Part shown: positions 25,893 through 34,805 of the stretch, one piece after another
How the letters are laid out: each line of letters starts with the position of its first letter
How positions within the stretch are numbered: position 1 is the stretch's first letter
Assembly (NCBI RefSeq): GCF_006210265.1
Contig: NZ_VCNC01000004.1
Coordinates: forward strand, 62,001-126,000
DNA from: Desulfovibrio sp. UCD-KL4C
Lineage (GTDB): Bacteria; Desulfobacterota; Desulfovibrionia; Desulfovibrionales; Desulfovibrionaceae
Reading direction: 5' to 3'
DNA length: 64,000 bases
The notes under the pieces: model-generated
Told to the model about the DNA's origin: nothing
Databases searched by the model: none
What the model saw: only the letters and a program-made list of their open reading frames with translations
Position numbers and translations under genes: made by a program

Positions 25893-28313
25893 ATGTCGGA
25901 TTTTCGTAAAGCTCTGCGCGATGATCGCGTTTATTTCTTTGATGGTGGATATGGAACACTTCTACAGGGAAGAGGTCTTCCTGCAGGAATGTCTCCTGAG
26001 CTTTTCGGTTTGGAGAGTCCAGAAGTTATAAAATCGGTGCATCAGGATTATGTTTCTGCTGGAGCGAATGTTCTTACCACTAATACTTTCGGCGGAAGCA
26101 GATTAAAACTCGGGGCTGATGTCGATGTTATCGGCCTTAATAGAGAAATGGCTCTTCTGGCCAGATCCGTTGCCGAGGATAAAGTCTTTGTTGCAGGTAG
26201 TGTCGGTCCGACTGGACACTTTGTCCAGCCTCTTGGAGAAATGACCTTTAAAGAGATGGTCGAAGTCTATAAAGAACAGATTCAAGGGTTGGTTGAGGGG
26301 GGAGTAGACCTGATTTTAGGTGAAACTCATTTTGATCTTGCTGAGGCAAAAGCGGTTGTTGTTGCAACCCGCGAAGTTTGTGATCTGCCAGTAGCTCTTT
26401 CGATGACATTTGAATCTCCTTCTGCCTGTCTTACAGGCTCTTCCCCGCTTACATTTATTGATACCATGCAGAACATGGGTGTTGAGCTGATGGGAACCAA
26501 CTGCAGTGCCGGGCCTGAGCAGATATATGATGTTTTAAAATCCATGCAGCCTAGGCTTTCCAGCCCGTTGCTGGTTGAAGCAAATGCAGGACTCCCTGAA
26601 TTAGATGAAAATCGTAATACTGTTTTCAGGCTTCAGCCTGAACCGTTTGCTAAGCAATCTGTCCGTTTTCTTGAAGTGGGAGCAAAATTCATTGGCGGTT
26701 GTTGCGGAACTACTCCTGATCATATCAGAGCCCTTAGGAATATTGTAGGCGATGTAAAATGGAAGCGTCCTGTTCCAGAAGATAATTGCCAGATGGTTCT
26801 TACTTCTCGTGCGCAGTCCGTTAAAATAGGATTTGATCAGCGCGGTGTAATTATCGGTGAGCGCATCAATCCTACAGGAAAAAAAGTTTTAAGTGCCGAA
26901 CTTCAAAAAGGACAGTTTACTGAGGCTATGAAGTTTGCCGCAGAACAGATTGCAGCCGGTGCCCCCGTGCTGGATATCAATGTCGGAGCTCCTTTGGTTG
27001 ATGAAGTTAAAGCTTTGCCTTCCCTTGTTAAAGAAGTGATGGCGCAGTTTCCAGCTCCTTTAAGTATTGATTCTACAAATCCGGATGCAGTTGAAGCCGC
27101 ATTATGGAACTACGCAGGTTCTCCGCTGGTCAACTCCATCAGTGGTGAGCCCGGGCGCATGGAGCGTCTTGGACCGCTTTGTAAGAAATTCGGAGCTCCT
27201 TTTATTTTGCTGCCTATAATCGGTAGTAAACTTCCATTCACATGTGCGGAAAGAATTGAAGTTGTTACCAAACTTCTCGAAGAAGCTGATTCTTACGGCA
27301 TCCCGCGTAGGCTAATAATGGTGGATGCTCTTGCTTTGACTGTTTCATCCAAGCCGGAAGCAGCAAGGCATTGCCTAGATTTTATAAAACATTGCAAAGA
27401 AGAATGGAATCTACCTACTGTCTTGGGTCTTTCCAATGTTTCATTCGGATTACCGGCTCGCGAACTTCTTAACTCAAGCTTTTTGACTCTATGTCAGGGG
27501 CAGGGGCTTTGTGCATTTATAGCTAACCCTAATTCTTCAAGGCTTAGAGAAAGCCTTTATTCCGCAGAAGTCCTGCTTGCCAGAGATTCTCAGGCTGAAC
27601 AGTTTATAGAGCAGTATGCCGGATGGACTCCTTCGGGTGACGGTGGACAGGCTGCCGGCGGGGGGCAAAGTCAGGGAAAGCCGAAAACCGGAGCTGAAAA
27701 TCTTTTTGAGGCAGTTGTTTCAGGGGACAGGGGCGGAATACTCGAACTTGTTGAAAGAGATCTTGCCGGAGGGCGTGATCCTTTTGCTCTTGTTAATGAC
27801 GACCTTATTCCTGCCATTATGGAAGTCGGTGAAAAATACGAGCGCAAAGAATATTTTCTTCCACAGCTTTTGCAGTCTGCCGAAACTCTCCAAAAAGCAT
27901 TTGAGAAACTCAAGCCTCTCCTTGAAGCGGCTGGTGGACAACAGAAGCAGGACGTAATTGTCATGGCTACAGTTGAAGGTGATATTCATGATATCGGTAA
28001 AAATATTGTCTGTCTCATGCTTCGTAATCATGGTTTCGATGTGGTTGACCTTGGTAAGGATGTTCCAGCAAAAACAATTGTTGATGTTGCACAAGAGAAA
28101 GGAGCTAAAATTATAGGACTTTCCGCTCTCATGACAACTACAATGGTTAGGATGGAAGATACTATAGGCCTCTTAAAAGAGCGCAATCTTGACATTAAAG
28201 TCATGATCGGAGGCGCGGTTATAACCGGAGGGTTCAGCGAATCTATCGGTGCTGACGGTTGGTCTACTGATGCTGTTGCAGCTGTGAAGGTTGCTAAAAA
28301 CCTGTTGCAGTAA
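25893..28313 (+). CDS. metH: Cobalamin-dependent methionine synthase lacking the activation domain
   Basis: 806 residues. Domains: homocysteine S-methyltransferase barrel (about 1-290) with the zinc cysteines in GTNCSAGPEQ and FIGGCCGTTPDH; pterin/methyltetrahydrofolate-binding barrel (about 310-570, GVIIGERINPTGKK, DINVGAP); a linker rich in Gly/Gln; then the helical cap and cobalamin-binding domain (about 620-806) with the B12 ligand in GDIHDIGKNIV. The roughly 330-residue AdoMet-dependent reactivation domain of long MetH is absent, as in many anaerobes, where a separate protein may reactivate the enzyme. An upstream TTG (25881) is open, but the ATG at 25893 follows GGAG at good spacing. 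Followed by a terminator. Confidence 0.92.
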   Translation: MSDFRKALRDDRVYFFDGGYGTLLQGRGLPAGMSPELFGLESPEVIKSVHQDYVSAGANVLTTNTFGGSRLKLGADVDVIGLNREMALLARSVAEDKVFVAGSVGPTGHFVQPLGEMTFKEMVEVYKEQIQGLVEGGVDLILGETHFDLAEAKAVVVATREVCDLPVALSMTFESPSACLTGSSPLTFIDTMQNMGVELMGTNCSAGPEQIYDVLKSMQPRLSSPLLVEANAGLPELDENRNTVFRLQPEPFAKQSVRFLEVGAKFIGGCCGTTPDHIRALRNIVGDVKWKRPVPEDNCQMVLTSRAQSVKIGFDQRGVIIGERINPTGKKVLSAELQKGQFTEAMKFAAEQIAAGAPVLDINVGAPLVDEVKALPSLVKEVMAQFPAPLSIDSTNPDAVEAALWNYAGSPLVNSISGEPGRMERLGPLCKKFGAPFILLPIIGSKLPFTCAERIEVVTKLLEEADSYGIPRRLIMVDALALTVSSKPEAARHCLDFIKHCKEEWNLPTVLGLSNVSFGLPARELLNSSFLTLCQGQGLCAFIANPNSSRLRESLYSAEVLLARDSQAEQFIEQYAGWTPSGDGGQAAGGGQSQGKPKTGAENLFEAVVSGDRGGILELVERDLAGGRDPFALVNDDLIPAIMEVGEKYERKEYFLPQLLQSAETLQKAFEKLKPLLEAAGGQQKQDVIVMATVEGDIHDIGKNIVCLMLRNHGFDVVDLGKDVPAKTIVDVAQEKGAKIIGLSALMTTTMVRMEDTIGLLKERNLDIKVMIGGAVITGGFSESIGADGWSTDAVAAVKVAKNLLQ

Positions 28314-28330
28314 TTAAGTCACTCCAATAA

Positions 28331-28372
28331 GGCCGCCGTTAGAAAGAGATTTTGCGGCGGTCTTGTTTTTTT
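28331..28372 (+). terminator. Terminator after metH
   Basis: GGCCGCCG pairs with CGGCGGTC around a 16-base loop, followed by TTGTTTTTTT. Confidence 0.75.
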
Positions 28373-28463
28373 GTGAAAGGTTGCTGTTTTTGAGTTCTTT
28401 TAAAGAATCTGTTAGGGCTGACTTAAATTGTTTCGGATTAAACGATTTTATACTGGGAGTAGT

Positions 28464-28949
28464 ATGAGATTTATAAATAAAATTTGTTTAATAATGGTTC
28501 TATTTTTGATTTTGGTTGCTGGTTGTAGCAAAGCTGAAACAGTCGGTGAAGTTAAAACCCTAAATGCTCAGGCTGTTCAAGATGTTATCGCGCAGGCAAA
28601 AGGGAAAGTCGTAGTTGTCAATTTCTGGGCAACATGGTGTCCTCCCTGCCGTGCGGAGATCCCTGATCTGATTGAATTGCGTAAGAAGTTCTCCGATGAC
28701 GATCTGATGATGATCGGAGTTTCTGTAGATTCAGGCGTAGATATCGTGAAGGAATTTATGGGCAAAGAAGCTAAGTTTAATTATCCTATATATTTCGCAG
28801 ATAGTGATGTTGCAGGATTTTACGGGATTGAAAGCATTCCGAGGACTCTTGTTTTTAGCCCCGCAGGTGAAAAGGTTTTTGATAAATCAGGCAGTTTTCC
28901 CGGCTCCATGTTTGAGGCCTATATCAACAAACTCCTTAAGGATCGGTAA
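28464..28949 (+). CDS. TlpA/ResA-like thioredoxin-fold lipoprotein
   Basis: 161 residues. A signal peptide with lipobox (LILVAGCSKAE) anchors it to a membrane outside the cytoplasm. The thioredoxin fold carries the active site WATWCPPCRAEIP and the cis-proline segment GIESIPRTLVF. Proteins of this type reduce periplasmic disulfides, for example in cytochrome c maturation. A TTG at 28428 would add 12 residues, but GGGAG precedes the ATG at 28464 by four bases and only that start gives a clean signal peptide. The GNAT gene follows after five bases, which indicates a common transcript. Confidence 0.85.
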   Translation: MRFINKICLIMVLFLILVAGCSKAETVGEVKTLNAQAVQDVIAQAKGKVVVVNFWATWCPPCRAEIPDLIELRKKFSDDDLMMIGVSVDSGVDIVKEFMGKEAKFNYPIYFADSDVAGFYGIESIPRTLVFSPAGEKVFDKSGSFPGSMFEAYINKLLKDR

Positions 28950-28954
28950 AATCT

Positions 28955-29413
28955 GTGGCGATTATTAGAAAAGCTAGAATGGAAGATGCTGAAGGTATCC
29001 ATTCAATCATAAAAGAAAGTACAAAAAATGCGATGGTTCTCCCTCGCTCCAGATCCTCAATTTATAATCATCTTCGTGATTTTTTTATTGCAGAGGCGGA
29101 AGATGGACAGGTCGTCGGATGTTGCGCGCTCAGCATTACATGGGATTGCCTGGCAGAAGTTCGCTCGCTCGTAGTTACCCCTGAAGCTCGCGGGTCTAAT
29201 CTGGGTGGCAGAATGGTCGAAGCATGCGTTCAGGAAGCTAAAGGTCTGGGGGTGTGCGAAGTTTTTGTTCTCACGAATATTGAGGATTTTTTCAAGAAGC
29301 AGGGGTTTGCCGCGACGGATAAGAATATTCTTCCTCAAAAAGTATGGGCGGATTGTATTAATTGTCCGTTGTTTCCTGATTGCGACGAAATTCCAATGAT
29401 AATGAAACTTTAA
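28955..29413 (+). CDS. GNAT N-acetyltransferase, probable short ArgA-type N-acetylglutamate synthase
   Basis: 152 residues. GNAT fold: N-terminal strand IIRKARMEDAEGIHSII, central LAEVRSLVVTPEARGSNLGGRMVEA with the acetyl-CoA loop, and VFVLTNIEDFFKKQGF. The C-terminal signature WADCINCPLFPDCDE occurs in the short, kinase-less N-acetylglutamate synthases of deltaproteobacteria. This would make it the first enzyme of arginine biosynthesis, but other acceptors are possible. The start is GTG at 28955, five bases after the TlpA-like gene. No other arginine gene is nearby. Confidence 0.7.
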   Translation: MAIIRKARMEDAEGIHSIIKESTKNAMVLPRSRSSIYNHLRDFFIAEAEDGQVVGCCALSITWDCLAEVRSLVVTPEARGSNLGGRMVEACVQEAKGLGVCEVFVLTNIEDFFKKQGFAATDKNILPQKVWADCINCPLFPDCDEIPMIMKL

Positions 29414-29441
29414 ATATATTAAATTAATAAGGAATTTAGAT

Positions 29442-29966
29442 ATGGGCCATTGCCTGAAAGAAGTGTTTTCTTCTGAAGTTATTGCAGCTAGAATTAAAGA
29501 ACTTGGTAAAGATATTTCTGAAACATATGGAGAGCAGCCTTTAGTGTGTGTATGTGTACTAAAAGGTGCCTATCTTTTTTTTGCAGACCTGACGCGTAGT
29601 CTTAAGGCTGAAGCAGAAATAGATTTTGTGCGTCTTTCAAGTTATGGGAGCGGAACTAGCAGAACAGGTAGCATGAATTTTTCAAAAGATTTGGAAAGCG
29701 ATATTGCCGGTAAGCATGTTCTTATTATAGAAGATATTGTGGATACTGGACATTCTGTTGAATTTTTGAAACATGTTTTTTCTAAGCGTAATCCACTCAG
29801 CATTAAAACATGTTCTTTGATTGATAAAAATGAGCGTAGAGAAATTGATTTGAAGGTCGATTTTTCAGGTTTTGTTGTTGAGGATGGCTTTCTTGTAGGA
29901 TACGGAATGGACTACGCAGAGAAATACAGGTATCTAAATGCAGTATATGAATTAGAGAATGACTAG
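29442..29966 (+). CDS. hpt: Hypoxanthine (guanine) phosphoribosyltransferase
   Basis: 174 residues, typical length. Purine salvage: joins hypoxanthine or guanine to PRPP. The PRPP-binding loop reads VLIIEDIVDTGHSVEFL. Other family segments are PLVCVCVLKGAYLFFADL, the flexible loop DFVRLSSYGSGTSRTG and the purine-contact region VVEDGFLVGYGMDYAEKYR. AAGGA precedes the ATG by eight bases. It lies 28 bases after the GNAT gene. Confidence 0.92.
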   Translation: MGHCLKEVFSSEVIAARIKELGKDISETYGEQPLVCVCVLKGAYLFFADLTRSLKAEAEIDFVRLSSYGSGTSRTGSMNFSKDLESDIAGKHVLIIEDIVDTGHSVEFLKHVFSKRNPLSIKTCSLIDKNERREIDLKVDFSGFVVEDGFLVGYGMDYAEKYRYLNAVYELEND

Positions 29967-30041
29967 TTATATAAGTTTATGTATTAATTTTTCAATGATT
30001 TGCATTGATTTAAACCTCTTGAAGAGCAGGTAGAGCGGTCC

Positions 30042-31397
30042 ATGATTATTACATGTCCCAACTGTGCGACCAAGTTCAACTTACCGGATAGTAAAATTCC
30101 AGCAGGCGGAGCTAAAGTTAAGTGCTCTAAATGTGCGAATGTTTTTAAGGTAACCCCACCTGCTTTAGAGCCGGAAGACGAAGTTGCGTCTATGCTCGAA
30201 GAAGAGGTTACTCCTGCTCCTAAGCCAAAGCCAGCACCTACACCGGAACCAGAGCCAACTCCGGAGCCAGAAGCTCCTGCTGAAGATGAGTTGGATGACG
30301 ATTTCATGGGTGAAGATTCAAGTGAAGAAGCTGGTGATAGTCTGGATGAAGATCTTTTTAGTGCCCTCGGAGCAGATGACGAAAAAACTGCTGCCGGAAC
30401 TGATGATCTGGAGGATGACCTCTTTGGTTCAGCTGATAATGGTGGTGACGCTGATTTAGGTGCGGACCTTTTTGATGATGATGAGCCTGCCGCAGCAACT
30501 GCTGACGGTGAAGATGCTTTTGATATAGATGATGAACTTTTCGGCAGCGATGGCGACGAGGAAGTCAAAGGAGATTTTGAAGAATCTTCTACTGATATTG
30601 ACGAAGATATCTTTGGTGAAGATGACGAAACGGAATCTTTTTCTGAAGACGAGCTTTTCGCAGATGATGAAGAGGTAGAAGAAGAGACTTACGAGGACGA
30701 TGATTCTCTCGAGGAAGAAGAAACCTTTGTTGAAGAGGATGAAGAGGACCAAAGTTTTTCTCTTGATGATGGAGAGATAAACGGATTCGACCTTGATGAA
30801 GGGATAACGCATTCTTCCAGCAAAAAAGGCAAGAAGAAAAAAGGTAAAGGAATGATCATTACTTTGATCATTGTTCTGCTTTTCGTCGGAGGAATCGGGG
30901 CTGCATGGTATCTTAAACTCTGGGAAAAACTTCCGGATGGTACTCCTTTTATTTCTTCTTCCGACAGCGGAGATATGGATGCGTCTGAGCCTCCGTCTAA
31001 AAGATTTAGTAAATTTTCATTTAAAGATTTACGCCAATTCTATGTGAATAATGATAAAGCGGGACAGCTTTTCATTATTGAAGGTAAGGTTGTAAATAAT
31101 TTCAGTAAACCTAAAGAGCTTATTGAAGTTGAAGCGCAGCTTTTTGATGATAAAGGGCAGGTGCTTGATTCTCAAAGACTTCTTTGTGGAAACAATCTTT
31201 CATTGTTCCAGCTTGAAGTTCAGTCCAAAGAGGAAATTGAAGCCGCATTGGCTTCTAAAGTAGGTATTTTATCTAATAATACTTTGCTTAAGCCGGGAAT
31301 GGATACACCTTTCATGGTTGTGTTCTTCAAACCTTCTCCGGCAGTCAAAGAATATGTGATCAATGTGGTGGAAGCAAAGAATCCGCCTAAAAAATAG
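30042..31397 (+). CDS. Zinc-ribbon, acidic, membrane-anchored DUF3426 protein
   Basis: 451 residues in four parts. An MJ0042-type zinc ribbon at the N-terminus (CPNCATKFNLPD, then VKCSKCANVFKV). A proline/glutamate segment PKPKPAPTPEPEPTPEPEAP. About 190 residues extremely rich in Asp and Glu with repeated DDLFG/DEDIFGEDD motifs (about 80-260). A basic cluster (KKGKKKKGKG) leading into one membrane helix (MIITLIIVLLFVGGIGAAWY, about 272-295). The C-terminal beta domain (about 320-451) fits DUF3426. The zinc ribbon and acidic arm would lie in the cytoplasm and the C-terminal domain outside. The function is unknown. It is separate from hpt by 75 bases and ends at a terminator. Confidence 0.75.
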   Translation: MIITCPNCATKFNLPDSKIPAGGAKVKCSKCANVFKVTPPALEPEDEVASMLEEEVTPAPKPKPAPTPEPEPTPEPEAPAEDELDDDFMGEDSSEEAGDSLDEDLFSALGADDEKTAAGTDDLEDDLFGSADNGGDADLGADLFDDDEPAAATADGEDAFDIDDELFGSDGDEEVKGDFEESSTDIDEDIFGEDDETESFSEDELFADDEEVEEETYEDDDSLEEEETFVEEDEEDQSFSLDDGEINGFDLDEGITHSSSKKGKKKKGKGMIITLIIVLLFVGGIGAAWYLKLWEKLPDGTPFISSSDSGDMDASEPPSKRFSKFSFKDLRQFYVNNDKAGQLFIIEGKVVNNFSKPKELIEVEAQLFDDKGQVLDSQRLLCGNNLSLFQLEVQSKEEIEAALASKVGILSNNTLLKPGMDTPFMVVFFKPSPAVKEYVINVVEAKNPPKK

Positions 31398-31467
31398 ATA
31401 TTGTTTTGCAGTGTAATTCTTTAGAGATAAAGAGTGCTGTTAAATTGAATCATTAGATTTAAATATG

Positions 31468-31497
31468 AAAAGCCGGACTGATTGTCCGGCTTTTTGT
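31468..31497 (+). terminator. Terminator upstream of radA
   Basis: AAAAGCCGGAC / GTCCGGCTTTTT with a short loop, followed by GTTTA; ends the DUF3426 transcript. Confidence 0.8.
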
Positions 31498-31525
31498 TTA
31501 TGGTTTTACCACTGCGGAGATGCTG

Positions 31526-32848
31526 ATGAAGACTAAAGATATTTACGTTTGTTCCAGTTGCGGAGCACAGGCTATTAAGTGGCAGGGGCAATGCCCTCGT
31601 TGTGGTGAATGGAATACACTTCAGGAAAAAGTTGTTGTCCGTAAAGGCGGCTCAGTAAGCCATATCCATGCCGGTGTAAAAGTTACAGCTTTAGCCGATA
31701 TTTCGATTGAGAACACACAGGCTCGTTCAACTGGATTTGCTCCGCTTGATACTGTGCTAGGTAAGGGGTTTGTTCCCGGTGGAGCTGTGCTTGTTGGCGG
31801 CGAACCCGGTATCGGTAAATCAACCTTGCTACTGCAGCTTGCTGCTGCTCAGTCTCAGATGGGTAATCATGCAGTATATTTTTCCGGTGAGGAATCTTTG
31901 GCTCAAATCAGGGGCCGTGCTGAAAGGCTTGGATTACTTGATTCGGGGCTTCTCGCCATTGCCAGCACTTCTTCGGATGAAGCGCTTGGAATTCTTGAGG
32001 GGCCTGAAAAACCGGATCTTCTTATTATTGATTCTGTGCAAACGCTCAACTCTTCACGTGCGGAAGGTATTCCGGGGTCTGTAAGTCAGGTTCGTGCTGT
32101 TTCATCTGAACTTGTTGATGCAGCTAAGAAGACCAAAACGACTCTGATACTTGTCGGGCATGTGACTAAAGACGGACAGATTGCCGGGCCTAAATTACTT
32201 GAACACATGGTAGATACGGTCTTGTATCTTGAAGGTGATCGCAAGCATATGATGCGCATTATGCGTGTGCTTAAGAATAGGTTCGGTCCGAGTGATGAAC
32301 TGGTTGTTTTTTCCATGCGCGAATCAGGCATGGAAATAGTAGAAGATCCTTCAACTCTTTTCCTTGGTGATAGAGACGATTCTTTTTCAGGCGCAGCCGT
32401 TGTTATGGCAATGGACGGGCACAAACCCTTCGCAGTTGAAGTGCAGGCTTTAGCGAGCCGTTCTGTACTTTCCATACCACGTAGAACCGCACTTGGTTTT
32501 GATACCAACAGGCTTAATCTTATTCTTGCTGTGCTTGAAAAAAGGCTGAATTTAAATCTCGGGCAGCTTGATATATATGCCAAAATAGGAGGAGGACTTG
32601 CTATGCGTGATCCCGGTCTTGACCTTGGAGTAGCTGCCGCAGTTCTTTCTTCTTTTTATGATCGTCCGGTTCCATCTGGAGCAGTCTTTTGGGGCGAGGT
32701 TGACCTGAATGGGCGTATACGTCCGGCATCAGGCGGGGAAACAAGATTAAAGCAGGCTGGACGACTAGGATACGGTCCTATTTTTCAGTCCGAAACATGC
32801 CGGACTTTGGATGAATTGCAGAATAAACTTTTTGGGCCCAACGATTAG
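31526..32848 (+). CDS. radA: DNA repair protein RadA
   Basis: 440 residues. RecA-like ATPase that helps branch migration and recombination repair. N-terminal zinc ribbon (CSSCGAQAIKWQGQCPRCGEW), Walker A GGEPGIGKST, Walker B LLIIDSVQT, the RadA-specific KNRFG motif in RVLKNRFGPSDE, and a C-terminal Lon-protease-like domain (LGVAAAVLSSFYDRPVP, FWGEVDLNGRIRP). An ATG at 31520 is open, but the GGAG lies right against it; the ATG at 31526 has correct spacing. Confidence 0.95.
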   Translation: MKTKDIYVCSSCGAQAIKWQGQCPRCGEWNTLQEKVVVRKGGSVSHIHAGVKVTALADISIENTQARSTGFAPLDTVLGKGFVPGGAVLVGGEPGIGKSTLLLQLAAAQSQMGNHAVYFSGEESLAQIRGRAERLGLLDSGLLAIASTSSDEALGILEGPEKPDLLIIDSVQTLNSSRAEGIPGSVSQVRAVSSELVDAAKKTKTTLILVGHVTKDGQIAGPKLLEHMVDTVLYLEGDRKHMMRIMRVLKNRFGPSDELVVFSMRESGMEIVEDPSTLFLGDRDDSFSGAAVVMAMDGHKPFAVEVQALASRSVLSIPRRTALGFDTNRLNLILAVLEKRLNLNLGQLDIYAKIGGGLAMRDPGLDLGVAAAVLSSFYDRPVPSGAVFWGEVDLNGRIRPASGGETRLKQAGRLGYGPIFQSETCRTLDELQNKLFGPND

Positions 32849-33073
32849 CATATTAATTAAGAATAGATGATTTAGTCTTCGGCTGGACCAAAGTGGACAA
32901 TCCCCTTAGGAAACCACATCATGGGCATTCTATTTGGACTTGTCTTATGTAAGCTATATGTTTTAAACACAAGATCTTGAATATTTGATATATCAGTCAA
33001 CTAAAAGTTTTTGGAGATTCTTAAGCCGTCGGAGACTATTTTCCTCCGACTAATTTCAATCGAGAGTATATAA

Positions 33074-34177
33074 ATGAAAAAAGTTTTCTTGGTAGCCGGA
33101 GCGCGTCCTAACCTGATGAAAGTAGCCCCTATTTTTAGGGCATCGCGTAATCTAGAATCTATTGAATGTGACATAGTTTATACGGGGCAGCATTATGATC
33201 GCCAGATGTCTCAGGTTTTCTTTGAAGATCTGGATATTGATGAACCTAAATATAATATGGGTAAATCTACGGGGTCCCATGCTGAACAGACTGCTGCGAT
33301 AATGGTCTCCTTTGAAAAAATGTGTGTTGAACATAAGCCCGATTTAGTCGTTGTTGTTGGGGATATTAACTCCACTCTGGCTTGTTCCATTGCTGCTCGT
33401 AAACTGCATATCCCCGTAGCACATGTTGAAGCAGGACTAAGGAGTGGCGATCTGGATATGCCGGAAGAACTTAATCGTATGGTTACCGATTCAATCAGTA
33501 ATTTATTTTTTACAACTGAAGAACACGGATTTGAAAACTTATTACGCGAAGGTAAAGACGCATCTTCAATTTTTCAGGTCGGTAATGTCATGATCGACAA
33601 TTTGTTCTATAATGTAAAACGGCTGGGAGGTGATGTGACTTCCGGTTATGAATCGCGTCTATTAAAAGAAAAGGTTGGCAAATATGCTTTCCTGACCATG
33701 CATCGTCCTTCAAATGTAGATTGCAAGGATGTGTTGAAAGGTATTGTCTCCGCTCTCAATAAAATTTCAGAGAAATTGCCAATTCTGTTCCCTATTCATC
33801 CGCGCACAGCGAAGATGATGGAAGAGTTTTCGATTTCTTTTTCAGAGAATGTGCATACTTTTCCGCCTCTTTCGTTTCGTGAGTCTCTTTACCTGTGGAA
33901 AGACGCACAGGTTGTGATTACTGACAGCGGAGGATTGCAGGAAGAGACTACCGCTCTAGGTATTCCTTGCGTTACTGTGCGTAAAAATACAGAACGTCCT
34001 GTAACGATTGATCTGGGAACGAATGTTCTTGCCGGAGTTCTGGAAGATGATATTTTGCGAGAAGTAGAAGCTGCGCGGGCAAAGACAGGTGCGCCTGCTC
34101 CTGATATCCCCGGTTGGGACGGTCACGCCGCAGAACGTATCTGGGGAATCTTGATTGAGTATTTGAATCGGGATTAA
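33074..34177 (+). CDS. wecB: UDP-N-acetylglucosamine 2-epimerase (non-hydrolysing)
   Basis: 367 residues, the usual length. Interconverts UDP-GlcNAc and UDP-ManNAc for surface polysaccharides. Family segments: GARPNLMKVAPI at the start, YTGQHYD, VVVGDINSTLACSIAARK, VAHVEAGLRSGDLDMPEELNR, TMHRPSNVD, IHPRTAKM, and DSGGLQEETTALGIPCVTVRKNTERP near the C-terminus. A small hairpin (GTCGGAG / CTCCGAC, about 33026-33048) lies in the leader without a T tract. The gene is flanked by terminators and so is a single transcription unit, apart from the glycan clusters downstream. Confidence 0.93.
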   Translation: MKKVFLVAGARPNLMKVAPIFRASRNLESIECDIVYTGQHYDRQMSQVFFEDLDIDEPKYNMGKSTGSHAEQTAAIMVSFEKMCVEHKPDLVVVVGDINSTLACSIAARKLHIPVAHVEAGLRSGDLDMPEELNRMVTDSISNLFFTTEEHGFENLLREGKDASSIFQVGNVMIDNLFYNVKRLGGDVTSGYESRLLKEKVGKYAFLTMHRPSNVDCKDVLKGIVSALNKISEKLPILFPIHPRTAKMMEEFSISFSENVHTFPPLSFRESLYLWKDAQVVITDSGGLQEETTALGIPCVTVRKNTERPVTIDLGTNVLAGVLEDDILREVEAARAKTGAPAPDIPGWDGHAAERIWGILIEYLNRD

Positions 34178-34211
34178 ACAGCTAAATCTTATTTTGTGTT
34201 TTTTAATTGTA

Positions 34212-34245
34212 GGGGTTACCATAACGGTAATCCCTTTTTTTCTTT
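34212..34245 (+). terminator. Terminator after wecB
   Basis: GGGGTTACC / GGTAATCCC with a five-base loop followed by TTTTTTTC. Confidence 0.75.
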
Positions 34246-34285
34246 TTAATGGTAGCTGGTTTAATTTTTTGAATAGGAGAATGTT

Positions 34286-34732
34286 ATGCCGGATTCTACT
34301 TCAGGTTCACTACATATTGTTTGCTCTAAGTGTCAGGCAATAAATAGAGTTATTTCAGATAAACTTATCGATAATCCTACATGCGGTAAGTGCGGTGAAT
34401 TAGTGCTTAGTTCAAATCCTCTTGATTTGAATGATTCTACCTTTGAGAGGTTCATCTCAAAAACAGATCTGCCTGTACTGGTAGATTTTTGGGCTCCATG
34501 GTGCGGGCATTGCCGGACAATGGCTCCATCATTTGAGGCTGCTGCTAAAGAATTGTTTCCCAAAATTCTGACTGTTAAAGTGGATACTGAAAATTCAAAA
34601 GCGATGGCTGCCAGATTTAACATTAGATCATTACCAACTATAGCCATTTTTAAAAAAGGTAGCGAAGTAAATCGTATTTCTGGTGCTATGTCCACTCAGC
34701 AGATTGTGGAATGGGCAAAGTCGTATTTATAA
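34286..34732 (+). CDS. trxC: Thioredoxin 2-type protein with zinc ribbon and WCGHC active site
   Basis: 148 residues. N-terminal zinc ribbon (VCSKCQAIN and PTCGKCGEL, about 13-40) fused to a thioredoxin domain (about 45-148), the layout of Trx2. The redox motif is FWAPWCGHCRTMAP. Most Trx2 proteins have W-C-G-P-C, and the histidine variant is typical of protein disulfide isomerase, which is more oxidising. The cis-proline is in RSLPTIAIF. No signal peptide, so cytoplasmic. AGGAG lies six bases before the ATG. Confidence 0.87.
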   Translation: MPDSTSGSLHIVCSKCQAINRVISDKLIDNPTCGKCGELVLSSNPLDLNDSTFERFISKTDLPVLVDFWAPWCGHCRTMAPSFEAAAKELFPKILTVKVDTENSKAMAARFNIRSLPTIAIFKKGSEVNRISGAMSTQQIVEWAKSYL

Positions 34733-34750
34733 TAATTCAATGAAGATGTA

Positions 34751-34800
34751 ATTTTCATCCCGCCCTATTGTAAAGTATACACTGAGCGGGATGAAAAATT
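34751..34800. terminator. Bidirectional terminator between convergent genes
   Basis: TTTTCATCCCGC and GCGGGATGAAAA form a 12-bp stem around a 22-base loop, between trxC and the lipoprotein gene on the other strand. Confidence 0.75.
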
Positions 34801-34805
34801 ATAGA

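Noticed and set aside
29984-30568. Ser-rich minus-strand frame of 194 codons
   Set aside because: It is the antisense of the Asp/Glu-rich coding sequence; the serine runs come from GAT/GAA codons read backwards.
33022-33052. Hairpin before wecB as a terminator or riboswitch
   Set aside because: The stem GTCGGAG/CTCCGAC has no T tract and no further structure; it is noted only as a leader hairpin.
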